Part shown: one piece after another, positions 10,613-22,211 of the stretch
How positions within the stretch are numbered: position 1 is the stretch's first letter
Layout of the letters: every line of letters begins with the position of its first letter
Origin: Globodera rostochiensis
Taxonomy: Eukaryota > Nematoda > Chromadorea > Rhabditida > Heteroderidae
DNA: 64,000 nt
Direction of reading: 5' to 3'
NCBI GenBank assembly: GCA_018350325.1
Contig: JAEVLN010000041.1
Location: 186,001-250,000 of the forward strand
Translations under genes and position numbers: made by a program
Notes under the pieces: generated by a model
Databases searched by the model: none
What the model was told of the DNA's origin: nothing
Seen by the model: only the letters and a program-made list of their open reading frames with translations

Positions 10613-11846
10613 CTTAGGTCGAAGAATGTCATTTTGGCGGCATTTCAAAAATGAGTAAGGCAATTTGGTGTAAATGGAGCGGACACTGAGAAGTGAGAAG
10701 GAAGAGACAAAGGAATTAATCGGCGGCAGAAATGTCCAAATCCGAAGGTTATTTATCCCTTTGAAGTCATTGTCCATGCGAACGGATTCCATGGGAATTC
10801 GCCTCCGGCATTTGCGCGAAAATGAGACGAAAACGGTGTGAAAACCATTGGGAATTACTTACACTCGAAACTGCCTAATTAAAACAAGCGGGTAACAAAG
10901 CCTGGGGGGGGGGGGAAAGGCATCGAAGGTTATAAGTTACTCGGCAATTAGCCCCCTCCCCCCCTAACTTTTTCCCTTTTGCGCCCCCCCCCCCTCCCCG
11001 CAACCAAAGCAAATTCCAACTTCCGTCAGATTAATCCCTTAGGCGGCACATAAAAGTGCAAACAGCGTCCAATCTTCCCCCCAAATAGTTTTGCCATCGT
11101 TCCCACACTCCCCCCCCCCCCCCCTCCCCCTCCCCGACAAATCATCTCCAAACTTTTCCCCTTCCGTTTGCGCACCGATTAATCGTTCGCCCCCCCCCCC
11201 CCCCCTCCAAATGTTCCGTTCTTTGCTCTTTCCGCCCGCCGATTATCCGCCCAATTTAGTTGCCAAACATGCGAATGGGCAGATTAATTGAGGGAAGTGA
11301 AGATGATTTATAAATTTGTGCCCCAAGCCATTTTTCCCCCTTAGACGAATATCGCCGACAGCAATTTACCTATTTATGACAGTCTGAGTGATGGCTGGGG
11401 GCGATTGGGGGGGGGGGGGGAAAGCGATGATCATTCCATTCCCTTCCCTTCCTTTCGGCCTCTGCCGATCCAACCGATCCTTCCCACACTGATAATGGAG
11501 GCCAAAAGGGTCGGCAAGTGGATGGATGCACTGATAAAGGATGATGTCATGGGAAGGAGTGATCGGAAGTTGGACGAAAAGCTGGAGGGAGTGAAGGGGG
11601 GGGGGGCAACTTCTAATCAGTTGATTAGCTTAATTAGCCCTTTTGATTAAGTCCAGCGATTTACGCAAACAAAGGATGAAGCAGTTCAAACGGCACCAGA
11701 AAAGGTTAGGGTTGGACATTAAATATTTAAAGGGTTCAAAATCTCAATTGCATTGTAAAAATGTTTTTGTCCAACCCTTCGATTTCGGTAAACTTTGCAA
11801 TTATCCATCCGTTGTCGATCTTTTGTCAATGTCATAATGTCGTCGA
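10613..11846. other. Intergenic, no supported gene
   Basis: Several C-runs and G-runs (10901-10914, 11110-11124, 11190-11206, 11407-11420). Scattered short frames show no splice or family support. It probably includes the 3' UTR of the downstream bHLH gene. Confidence 0.4.
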
Positions 11847-13110
11847 TCATTCGTCTCTGCCCAGCATAGATGCCATCGTCCAAATGCCTCCGTCCGAGCG
11901 CTTTCTCCTCTTCGTTCCCCGCACAAACCGCACTTTCACTGACTCTTCCGCCATTTTCGCCTTTCGATGATTCACAGCTTCGGAACTTTCACTGAACATC
12001 TGAACGGAAAATGCCGAACTCGAAATGCCTTCTCTGAACATTTCCTCCCCACTGACCCCACTGTCCTGCTCGCCCTTCGCTGCTTCCTTCTGTGTCCCGT
12101 TGATCCCATCAACGCTTTCCACATCCACCAAAAGCTCTTCCCCCGAAGGGTCGGGAGTGCCGGCCTCCGTTTCCGTTTGATAAACAATGCCAACATTTTG
12201 GTTCGATCGATGCCAACCCGCCGATTGTTTCTGCTCTTAAATTGAATTGGTTGATGTTCTGCCTTCCCTCAATTCCGTTTCCTCATTTACCTCCGTCTTC
12301 TCCTCGCCGTCCGTTCTCTTCACATTTTTGCTTTTGTTCCGTTTCCGCACTTTCCCTTCCGACGACTGCCCATGGCATTGGTTGACGATTTATAAATGGC
12401 CAAAAACAATTTGGCACTGGCAGTGGTTGTCGAACCATCGAAAGTGGCGAAGAGGACGGCGCCGGGCTCAACACAAATCTGGCAGGCGGTGGTGCCAAAG
12501 AGTTCGCTTTAAATTTCAGGTTTTTTTGCCTCTCTCATCCAACGGAAACCTTTTGACGATGCCACAAATACATTTTGCTGCTGATGTTGAATGGCACTGC
12601 TCATTGGCAATGCCGGCATTGCCGGAGGACTCGGGCCGAGATTGGCCGCCACCTTCTCCGGCACTTCCGTTCTCACCCTCTGACAAAGTGAGGGCGAGCA
12701 AATTGGGGCTAACAAGTCGATAATGGCAATTACACTGAGGGAAACCTAAGCAAATGAAGAAAGAATGGGGCGATTTGTTGTGGGAAGTGTTTTTACCCCT
12801 TCCTGGACGCCGCGGTGGAAGGCATCGCCCGGCTTGGAGCAGTGCAGCAGCTGCTGGAACTGTTGCTGGAGCCGCGTGTTCTGCTGCTGAAGAAGCGTAA
12901 CGAACAGCACGGTCTTCTCCAAAATGTCTGCCTTCTCCAATTTGCTGCTGAAATGTTTAAGGCGATTAAAGAATTAAGAATTAATTGGCCAAAGCCATGC
13001 AGAACGACGCACTTTTGTTGCAGTTCGGAGTGCAACAATATTTCCTTCAGACGGTCATAACATTTGTTGATCCTCGCGCGTCGCTTCTTTTCCATCAGCG
13101 GTTTCTTTTG
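11847..13110 (-). CDS. Hairy/E(spl)-type bHLH-Orange transcription factor, 5' end uncertain
   Basis: Exons complement(13013..13110, 12797..12947, 12550..12745, 12291..12506, 11847..12235) join in phase (about 350 codons). Exon one here gives KKPLMEKKRRARINKCYDRL, the HES-type basic region with helix 1. The next exon gives KLEKADILEKTV (helix 2) and then AFHRGVQEG, running into VSLSVIAIIDLLAP, an Orange-domain arrangement. C-terminal exons are Pro/Ser-rich, then acidic. No C-terminal WRPW tetrapeptide is seen, so Groucho recruitment is not supported. In C. elegans the comparable gene is lin-22. The most upstream coding exon probably lies at about 13170-13272 and would add a Gly-run and FDKRRK, but its reading frame depends on a 13-base G homopolymer. 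Intron 12507..12549 has weak sites; without it the protein stops soon after residue 148. Confidence 0.83.
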
Positions 13111-13272
13111 CTGAATCCGTCCGTACGGTAAAACAAATTAATTCCTCCAACTTTTTGATTTTATTTACCTTCCGTCTTTTATCGAATCCCCCCCCCCCCC
13201 TTTTAGGGGGAGCTCCCAATTTGTTCTTCCAAAATTTGCAAAATAATTGGAGAAAGAATGACGGACGTTCAT

Positions 13273-14055
13273 GAATAAAGGGTTATTGTTGATTATTCGA
13301 GGGGGGGGGAGATTTCGGGGGGGGGGGGGATGACTCGACTCAAAGTGGCGAAAGATTCAAAAATGAGTGACGTGGGGCTTCAAGAATTTAAATTTAATGA
13401 GCGAATGTTTTGCCTCGGGCAATGGTAGAAGTAAAGTGTTATGTAAATTTCGATTTAGTTGAATATATTTAATCATTGGTTCACGAAGGGATAATAAAGC
13501 AAATCAAATTTAATGATCAAAAGGGTTCCTTCCGTTGGGAGTGGGCACACCGCCCAAAGTCCACTCCCCCCCCCCCACCACCAATCTGACCTTTCTCGCC
13601 ATGCGTTCGAAACTCGGGCATTCCTGGCTTGGCGACCGTCGGGCGCCGGGACGTGTGACGGAGCCGTTGTTGAACAACAGAAATTTGTTCATATTATTCG
13701 AGTTGTTCATCGATGGACGAAATGTACGCGCACAGCCGCAACAATTGCAATTAAAGTTACTGTAGAATAAGGAAACGGTAAAAGAGAGGGCCTAAATGGT
13801 AGAAGAACAAATGATTAAAAGGAAAAGGTTGAATTGAAAAGCATATGTAACACAGAGATTGGAGGGGGGGGGGGGGGGGGGGGCATTTGTGATGTTTAAA
13901 CGGGAGAACGGGACGAATGGGATTATTTTTATCGGGAAAGGGTCGTGTGGACGGACGGAAGGTGGCGGGGGGGGGGGAGGGAAGACTGTAAGTGGAAGAC
14001 GATGATGGTGGAGGGGAGAAGATGAAAGGGGGAGGGGAGTGGGCGGAGACTCTTT
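13273..14055. other. Intergenic, no supported gene
   Basis: Two G-runs at 13300-13330 and a 21-base G-run near 13863. A minus-strand stretch around 13760-13510 reads FLLFNNGSVTRPGARR and looks mildly protein-like, but it lacks a convincing start, exon partner or family. Confidence 0.35.
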
Positions 14056-14057
14056 TC

Positions 14058-15307
14058 TTCCCCCCCCCCCCCAATCACTCCCCCCAATCCCTCCCCCCTC
14101 CAATCACTCCCCCCCCCCCCACTTCCTGCCCCCTCCAATCACTCCCCCCCCCCACTCCCTCCCCCCTCCAATCACTCCCCCCCCACTTCCTGCCCCCTCC
14201 AATCACTCCCCCCCCCACTCCCTCCCCCCTCCAATCACTCCCCCCCCCCACTTCCTGCCCCCTCCAATCACTCGCCCCCCACTCCCTCCCCCCTCAATCA
14301 CTCCTCCCCTCCCCCGTCCCCCCCCCCTCCAATCACTCCCCTCGTCCCCCCCCCCTCAATCACTCCTCCCCTCCCCCGTCCCCCCCCCTCCAATCACTCC
14401 CCTCGTCCCCCCCCCCCCCTCAATCACTCCCCCCACTCCCTCCCCCCTCCAATCACCCCCCCCCCACTTCCTGCCCCTCCAATCACTCCCCTCGTCCCCC
14501 CCCCCCCTCAATCACTCCCCCCACTCCCTCCCCCCTCCAATCACTCCCCCCCCCCACTTCCTGCCCCCTCCAATCACTCCCCCCCCCCACTCCCTCCCCC
14601 CTCCAATCACTCCCCCCCCACTTCCTGCCCCCTCCAATCACTCGCCCCCCACTCCCTCCCCCCTCAATCACTCCTCCCCTCCCCCGTCCCCCCCCCCTCC
14701 AATCACTCCCCTCGTCCCCCCCCCCCTCAATCACTCCCCCCACTCCCTCCCCCCTCCAATCACTCCCCCCCCCACTTCCTGCCCCCTCCAATCACTCCCC
14801 CCCCCCACTCCCTCCCCCCTCCAATCACTCCCCCCCCACTTCCTGCCCCCTCCAATCACTCGCCCCCCACTCCCTCCCCCCTCAATCACTCCTCCCCTCC
14901 CCCGTCCCCCCCCCTCCAATCACTCCCCTCGTCCCCCCCCCTCAATCACTCCCCCCACTCCCTCCCCCCTCCAATCACCCCCCCCCACTTCCTGCCCCTC
15001 CAATCACTCCCCTCGTCCCCCCCCCCCTCAATCACTCCCCCCACTCCCTCCCCCCTCCAATCACTCCCCCCCCCCACTTCCTGCCCCCTCCAATCACTCC
15101 CCCCCCCACTCCCTCCCCCCTCCAATCACTCCCCCCCCCCCACTTCCTGCCCCCTCCAATCACTCGCCCCCCACTCCCTCCCCCCTCAATCACTCCTCCC
15201 CTCCCCCGTCCCCCCCCCCCTCCAATCACTCCCCTCGTCCCCCCCCCTCAATCACTCCCCCCGTCCCTCCCCCCCCCCCTCCAATCACTCCCCCCCCCCA
15301 CTCCCTC
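14058..15307. repeat. C-rich minisatellite with higher-order structure
   Basis: Units of about 25-32 bp, each with CCAATCACTCCCC or TCAATCACTCC joined by C-runs and CACTTCCTGCC, CACTCCCTCC or CCTCGTCCC. Variant units recur in the same order, giving higher-order blocks (CCTCCCCCGTCCCC occurs near 14310, 14370, 14680, 14895 and 15200). Open frames of 400+ codons across it are low-complexity Pro/Ser/His translations. Confidence 0.97.
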
Positions 15308-15777
15308 AAATCGCCTCAAAAAACACTATGGCGCCAGAAGAAGAAATTGAATTAGGAGGTAAGGCGTGTAAGGGAATTAAAACGGTCATTTGTCTATTAA
15401 TGCAACGAATAGTGAATGAATGCGTTTGGTTTCCCCGCTGTTGGGGTGGGGCCTCCGGTGGGGCGGTCCCTTTGACTTTTGAGGGATATGCTCAGCCTCA
15501 GCCATTGCCATTGCCACCCTTTCCATTTGCTTTCATCCCCCGCCCCCTCCCCCACCGATTGCCTCCATTTTATTGTCTCTGTTCAGTAAATGACTGCTGC
15601 TTGAGAAAGTGTATTTCCCTCCCCTCACGGGCGGTGTTAATTCACCTTGGGAATGGGAAGTTCCCTTTTTGTCCAAGAGCTTTTGAATTCCATTTTTTGC
15701 TTTATTTTATATTAAACATTGGACTCGTAACAACCGATAAATGATGGAACTAAAAAGCTTAAATGAATGGGGAAGGG

Positions 15778-16205
15778 GGGGGGGTCCAGAGTGATCGCAG
15801 GGGGGGGGGGCAGTCCAGAGTGATCGCAGGGGGGGGGGGGGTCCAGAGTGATCGCAGGGGGGGGGGGTCCAGAGTGATCGCAGAGGGGGGGAGTCCAGAG
15901 TGATCGCAGGGGGGGGGGGGTCCAGAGTGATCGCAGGGGGGGGGGGTCCAGAGTGATCGCAGAGGGGGGGGGGGTCCAGAGTGATCGCAGGGGGGGGGCA
16001 GTCCAGAGTGATCGCAGGGGGGGGGGGTCCAGAGTGATCGCAGGGGGGGGGGTCCAGAGTGATCGCAGAGGGGGGGAGTCCAGAGTGATCGCAGGGGGGG
16101 GGGGTCCAGAGTGATCGCAGGGGGGGGGGAGTCCAGAGTGATCGCAGGGGGGGGGGGGGGGTCCAGAGTGATCGCAGGGGGGGGAGGAGTCCAGAGTGAT
16201 CGCAA
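15778..16205. repeat. GTCCAGAGTGATCGCA minisatellite
   Basis: About 16-17 copies of the invariant 16-mer GTCCAGAGTGATCGCA, separated by G-runs of 8-15 bases, sometimes with one A. The 16-mer is constant while the G-run length varies, so the unit is 24-31 bp. Confidence 0.97.
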
Positions 16206-16674
16206 TGTGTCGAGAGGGAGGCGCCATTGGAAGCGGATGTTTGGCATTTTGGGTGATTGGTAGGCTTCTTTCTCTGCACTTTGCCATTTGATGCCGTTGC
16301 TGCCTCTCCCCAAAATGTGGTGAAAAGTCAGTTTTATTCCCTCTCCGCCACAAAATGATGTAAAGGCAGCATTCACACTCAACTGATAAATCAAAAATTA
16401 ATAACATAAGGAATGATTAGGTAACAGATGTTAATTATGAAATTGGTTGGACAAATGAAAGGAGAAAAGATTTTCGAAAAAACTGTGGATCAATTGCAAT
16501 TGCGATCTTTTTTCAAGACAATAACAATGATCCCTGCTGTTGTTTGATTTGGTTACCGTATCGCATCCTTTGAGGAAATTGCCGTTGGGATTTGCGGGAA
16601 AAGGGACCAAGCAGCTGAGGGGGGGGGGGGGGGAGGTCAAACCAAACACCCCCCGGCGACCTCCCCCCTCCCCG

Positions 16675-16707
<33 letters not shown>

Positions 16708-18281
16708 GTCGTCATCAGCCATTTCATTCCTCTCACACCTCCACCCAACCGACCACGGCCTGTTCGTTCCCACGCCCAAAAAACTCCCATTCCAGTGAGC
16801 AACGGACACATTGGCAAAAGGGGAGGAGAGTGGGGGCGAAGTTCACAGAGAAAGACGAAGAAAAGGTGCAAATTGACATGAGAAAAAATGTTTTTGGGCG
16901 GTAGTGGGAGAGTAAAAATGACCAAACGGTGCTGGGAAAGTGGCCAAAGGGGAAAGGACCGATTTGAAATCTGAAACATCAGAAGAGAGGCGGCAAGGGG
17001 GGGGGGAGAGGACGATGAGCGGAGACGGGAAAAGGAAGAGGAAAAGCATCGTAAGAAGAGTGTCAAAAGGAGCTAACCAGAAGGGGGGGGGCCTTTCCCC
17101 TGCTTTTCCTTTCCCACATCCATTTCAGCAGATCCGATCGACCACCGTCCATGTCGGCAGATGTGAAGGCGAAGGCGATGATGATGGAGATGACGACGGG
17201 TGGAAAATAAATCCGCCAAGGCTTACGGTGGAATGGTGGGAAAATGAAAATGACGGAGGGGGGGGGGGGAAGGCAAAGACCGATTATTTGAGAAAAGGGA
17301 AATGGCGGAAGCCAAAAAAGAGTTATTACACCCAAGAAAAGAAGCAGGCAAAAACCGAATAAGTCATTTATTTACACATATTTCAATTTAATGTTTCCAT
17401 CCAGCCATTTACAGCGCGTTCCATTTCCCGAATCGGATCACAAATTTGCAATAAATCGAATAAATGCGATGCGTTTGGGGGGGGGGGGGGGGGAGTGGCA
17501 CAGCAAAGAGAAGGGCGGAGGGGGGGGGGGAGAACGCTGCAAAAAACACATTCCCACGCGCCCCCCCCCCCAGCGCCATTCCATAAACCGCTCGTCCATC
17601 GGTTGATTCTCTCCCAGCGCCATTCGCCTTTTTGTACACTGAACTGCTTCTCTTCATCGGATGATGTGATGGGAGTGCGAATGTCCTCCTCCTCCCTCAG
17701 CGCCACCATTCGGTCTGCCGCCGACGGAAGATGGCTCAATTGAGCGGAGCAGAACGACGACGTCCCCCACACCAAAAGCCTTCCCTCCCACCTCAGCCGT
17801 CCATCCGCCCATCCACGACGGATGCGCAAACACATAAAGTTAGCCAAAAGCACCAAAGGCGACGGGAGGGGGCAAAAAAGCACTGAACACGTTGGGGAAG
17901 GGAAGTGGGGGAAGGCATTAACTGAGAGATTGATGAAGCAACTGAAGGGTTCGGCGAGTATAAACTTTAATCTTTAAATGGCATGTCTCTTTGCTCGGCT
18001 ACGTAACTTTTAAAACGGAAAAACTTCTTAAACAACAACCCGAACTTAATACATATAAAGGCAAAGAAATTGGAGAACTAAAAGAAAAATTATGGCCAAA
18101 AAAACCCCAATTTATATTACGGTATTGTACCCTCGATTATAATTTTAAAAGATTTGGCATAATGTAATATTTTGAATTTCTTTATGGGAACAAAGGAAGG
18201 AAATGTGTCTTCTTTCTCAAGAAGCACAGTTGTTCAATTTGTTGTTTATTTACCCGTAAAATTTATGGACTTTAGCGACTG
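16206..18281. other. Intergenic with G/C runs; one doubtful minus-strand frame
   Basis: Contains G-runs at 16619-16634 and a C-run of about 25 at 16677-16700. A minus-strand frame from 17883 to 17383 begins with a hydrophobic MLFCPLPSPLVLLANF and includes IRTPITSSDEEKQF, but it degenerates into poly-Pro where it crosses C-runs and has no family match; other frames are open too. AT-rich DNA from 17950 leads into the folliculin gene, with a possible acceptor TTTAG just before its ATG. Confidence 0.35.
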
Positions 18282-21176
18282 ATGACCATGCAAACGGCCG
18301 TCGCTCTTTGCTATTTCTGCGAGAATCATGGGCCTCGAGTGGTGATCGCATGTCAGCCGATGAGGAATTGTGAGCTTCCCCACTCGAGCAGTCCAATTGC
18401 GATTAGAAAGAGAGGGGAAGAAGAGGAACAAAAGCGGTGCTCTTCGGCCTTTGCCGGTGATGGCTTTATGCTATTTTTATGAGGGTTCTGATTTAATTAA
18501 TTGTTTAGCCTCAACGCTTGACAATGGCGGGGCGGAGCTCGGAGAGCAATGGAAAGACTTGGACGACGACGGCGACTCGCCTCTATTTTGTGGGGACCTT
18601 TATGCCGGAAACGAAGTGGTGGACGAAGAGACACGCTGTGCCGCCTGCTCTTCCTTCGACCACGGCGCGGGGCTGCTGTCCAAAGACCGCGACGCGGAGA
18701 TCAGTTATGTCAGCACGCAGGTGGACGGAATACGAAAAAAAACATTCACAATTAATTAAATAAAAGACAGAAACTTTTATTTTGATGTTTAATAAACCCC
18801 TCAAAGCTCGCTAAAAGCGCATCTTTTTAGATTAAGCATCGAAATGTTTAGGTTCCGATCAGCGAAAGACTTAACCATGTCCTGCGGCAAGCTTGTCTTC
18901 GCTCTTTGAGTGTGGAAATATCGGCGCCGCTTTCTTTCGATACGACGTCAGAGCCCCAACAAGCGAATTATATTTGTAGCACCGGTAAATTATCGTAACA
19001 ATTCATTTATTATAGCGTTGAGCAGGAGGCCCGTAGCCAGGGGCCAGCCCCCCTCCCCCCCCTCCCCCCGAAATATTTTTGGAGAATTGATATTTGTTTT
19101 TTTTTAACATAAAGGTTAAAAACCTAAAAAATTTACTTAAGAAAAATACAGTAAGAACCCAAAAATGCACCCCTTAGAATCCAACTTTTTTGTTGAGTGT
19201 TATTTTCTCAGACCCGTCGTCGTCTTCAAGCAGTAATTTCAATCAGAAATTTGGCAATGGACCTGGACAGCGCGAATACGTCGAAAGAGATGGCATTGTG
19301 TTGTTTGGTGATGACGAGCACTGGTACACATTGTCCTACATTTTCAGGTTGGGAAGAATCAGTCAACTTTGGCTAAACTTTGACTAAATTAGAATATATT
19401 TTTAGTTAATAGTAAGTGAAGAGGCCCAATAGTCGAAATTAATTTAACGATGTTCTTGTACAACTCCTTCAGACTGAAGGATGCCAAAGCGCGTGGCTTC
19501 CATCGTTGTTATTCATTGGTGGTGATCAGCGCGGACAAATTGTTGTTGTTGAGGAATTACGACTTTCTCGTCCACACTTTGGGAGGAATTATCGGCCATT
19601 TGCAGGCGACCAAAGAAATATTTTCGTTAATTCCATTAAATTTTGTGCTTTAGCAACGGACGGATGCCTTTTTTGCGCTCGAACAACAGAAAGACAGCGA
19701 ATTGCGTCTCGCCTCCAACGTTTCGAACTCCTCCAAAGGCGCGTTGCATTGGCTGCCCCACCAATTCTACCCGAAACAGTACGCCCTGGACACGAAGAGA
19801 AGTTTGAAGGTGATCTTCAACTCCGAGCACATTTTCATCACTCTCCACAGGTTATTGGTTGGATGGCAACAAAATATATTTGAAGTTTGGGGAGAGTACT
19901 CGAATCACTGATTTTGTTTTCAATTTTTCGAATTCTTCTGGGCGTCATATCTTTCTTAAGACAGATGCTGAACCTCTTGAAGACATTGAGTGGACTTGGT
20001 GAGTGTTAGAAGAGAATGGAAGGCATTTCCTTCCCGTGCCGCTTTAGACAAGGACATCGTCCTCGAGGGTTGCCCGACTCAGGACATGCTAACTGTGAAC
20101 TGCACGAACGTTTGACCAATACCGGCTTTCCTATATTTAAGGCAATGGAAATGGAGCAGTCCGACTCGTCGGAGGAAAGGGAACTCATCGCCCAACTTAC
20201 GCCCGGCGCGTCGTTACTCCATTTGACCAATTTGCGAATAATCGTTGAGCGGTTGAAAAGTGGAGACAATTTGTCGACACTTACCGCACTCATTTGGCAC
20301 GTTGTAATCGGGGGGCAGGTCTGTTTGCTCTGTTTGAGTACTTCTAATGACTGTTTGACATTTTCAAAATTTACCGAAACTTCAATCACTTTGAGGTTGT
20401 GGCCCAAAGTGCTTCTCTAAGTGCCAGAAGTCTCTTTTTGCTGTCTCTGGTTCAGTTGCTGCCCGTTGGATGTGTCCGTTTGGCGGCGAATTCAAAGCAT
20501 TACACTTTCCCGCACGAGTGAGAGGCTTTTTGTTTAATTAATGTTTATTTTAAATTAGGCATAATTTTCTTGGCTGTGCCCCCTCCGTGCAAATTCCTTC
20601 GGATGTCCTCCCCGACATTGTGCTGGTCACTCTCAGTGAGAAGGCGGAGGGGTCTTCGGTTGTGGAACGACAGAATTGCAACGACTCTTTGGGACGTTTT
20701 ACTTTTCGAATAGTTTTTCCTGAAAGGTCGGAGGAGAATAAGCCGACTATTGTTGGCCGTTACTGCCAGCTTTTACTCGGTAAATCGTTTTGGCCTTTCT
20801 CATTACGGTAAATTTGGCCATTTTCCAACAGATCCGGTACTCAATGACGTCACTTTGGCCAGCGCTTTGCAAAGTACGCGAAACGATTGGCTGAACAAGG
20901 CCAAGCTGATATTCCAGCTGAAGAACCAGCGGAACGCCATCGATTTGGACAGAGTGATCAACATCATTAAATGTCGTCCCAATGTTGGCTTTTGTTCCCT
21001 GCCCATTGGAAGCCGTTTTAGTGATTTGTTCCCGCCAATTGTTTTCGTTTCAGGACTCACCGGTGATTTTGTTTTGGCAGAGGGGCCTCGCGAGACATTA
21101 CCAACAAGCGGTGCAGAGAGCGGCGAGCAAATATGCGGACAAAAGTCTGAAGAGAAGCACCTCCAGCGGCACTTAA
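18282..21176 (+). CDS. flcn-1: Folliculin (FLCN)
   Basis: Thirteen exons: 18282..18456, 18509..18720, 18852..18984, 19212..19347, 19473..19605, 19654..19850, 19961..19998, 20048..20094, 20142..20318, 20396..20517, 20559..20779, 20832..20983, 21054..21176; all phases agree and give 621 aa (human 579). Diagnostic matches are VALCYFCENHGPR at the N-terminus, RQACLRSLSVE, DGIVLFGDDEHWYTLSYIF, ARGFHRCYS and GGIIGHLQ in the longin domain, then LIWHVVIGGQ, LLPVGCVRL, HNFLGCAPSVQIPSDVL and NDWLNKAKLIF in the DENN domain. Folliculin acts with FNIP at lysosomes as a GAP for RagC/D and restrains TFEB/HLH-30. Intron 5 (19606..19653) begins with GC after CAG; only this donor keeps frame and family spacing. 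Intron 3 contains a degenerate transposon end near 19025. The ATG at 18282 sits six bases after a possible trans-splice acceptor. Confidence 0.97.
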
Positions 21177-21873
21177 CTCAAAGCATTTCCCCTAGGCAAT
21201 TAAATTATCCGCCGGGAGCCGTCCCGTCATTCATTCGCATTACTTTTCTCAACACAACAACAAAATGCAAACGCATTGCACACATTTCCCCCCTCCAGAT
21301 TTTATTGTAATTGCAAATTTTGCACTTTTCTTTCGCCCGTCCGCCTTTCTGTTGGCCTTGTATTATCACGTCGTTGACGATTCTCTCCCATTCGGCCCTT
21401 TTGCTTTGGGCGTTGTTTTTGATCTGATTATAAATGGACACTCAACTCAAATTCATTCTGATTAAGCCCATTCGCGTTTTCTAGTCCCATTTTAGAAATG
21501 GCATTGCCTTTTCGTTTCCCATTCAGATCGCTTTGTGGCATTAAATGCCATATTTTTCTTACCATTTCAAACGGAAAGAATGAATAAATTCCAATGGGCG
21601 CTCTTTCATTTTCCATTAGCTTATTCCAGCGTTAATTTCTCGCTTTTCTTATTGTGTTTCGGTGCTATCCGCCGCTAATCCAATCTCATCGAACCGTCCG
21701 TAATTGGCGCGCTTATCAAAAAACAAAGGAACTTTAAGCAAATAATAAATATATCTTTAATATGCTTGTTGAGACAAAAGGGCGGAGTGATCGAACGGGA
21801 AGTACGCCTGTGAAGGAGTGGGGGCGATTGCAAAAGAAGACGGATTTGCTTTACAAAGATTATTTGATTTGAT
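21177..21873. other. Intergenic, no supported gene
   Basis: 3' flank of folliculin; AT-rich from 21480. No coding or repeat signal beyond a possible 3' UTR. Confidence 0.4.
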
Positions 21874-22211
21874 TCACAGAAAAGTTCGGATTGATGGGAA
21901 GTCGGCGACATATGGATTTGGAGGATTTAAATCGGAGACTTTGGCAATTTCGGGACAACGTCCACCTGTCCGAACATCAAAATTGATCCTTTCTGCTGGA
22001 GGTCGTTGGAACTCTTCCGGACAATATTCTTGTTGTTTTTGTCCGTTCGCATCAATCAAATCCCTTCCTCGCCCGCTGAGTCCGAAAATGACCATGTTCA
22101 GAACTGGATTGGATTTACACTGCTGAAGAAAGGGGAGAAATCGCCCGAGGGGAGTTAATGGAAAGTGGGCGAAGCGATAACGGCGAGGGGGAAGAGGGAA
22201 GGGATTAGCAT
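21874..22211 (-). CDS. Tentative small secreted three-Cys protein
   Basis: Exons complement(22182..22211, 21874..22122) would encode 92 aa. Exon 1 is the short hydrophobic MLIPSLFPLA; exon 2 starts QCKSNPVLNMVIFG after a good acceptor (CTTTCTTCAG) and contains EEFQRPPAERINFDVR and three cysteines (QCK, EYC, RCP) before its stop. Exon 2 looks protein-like over 80 codons without low complexity. The first exon is the weak point: ten codons is very short for a signal peptide, and the real 5' exon may be elsewhere. I do not recognise the family; a secreted role is only inference. Confidence 0.33.

Noticed and set aside
9755..10792. 345-codon minus-strand frame rich in Pro, Phe and Ser, plus overlapping frames on both strands
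   Set aside because: It is a translation of the polypurine tract; composition is pure low complexity and several frames are equally open.
13992..15355. Two 440-450 codon frames of Pro/Ser/Ile/Thr/His repeats
   Set aside because: They only read the C-rich minisatellite; no start context, splice sites or domain.
15778..16205. Regularly spaced identical 16-mers resembling a CRISPR array
   Set aside because: The spacers are only G-runs, the organism is eukaryotic, and no cas genes exist.
15707..16407. Minus-strand frames with CDHSG and LRSLWT repeats
   Set aside because: Translation of the GTCCAGAGTGATCGCA array in three frames; not a gene.
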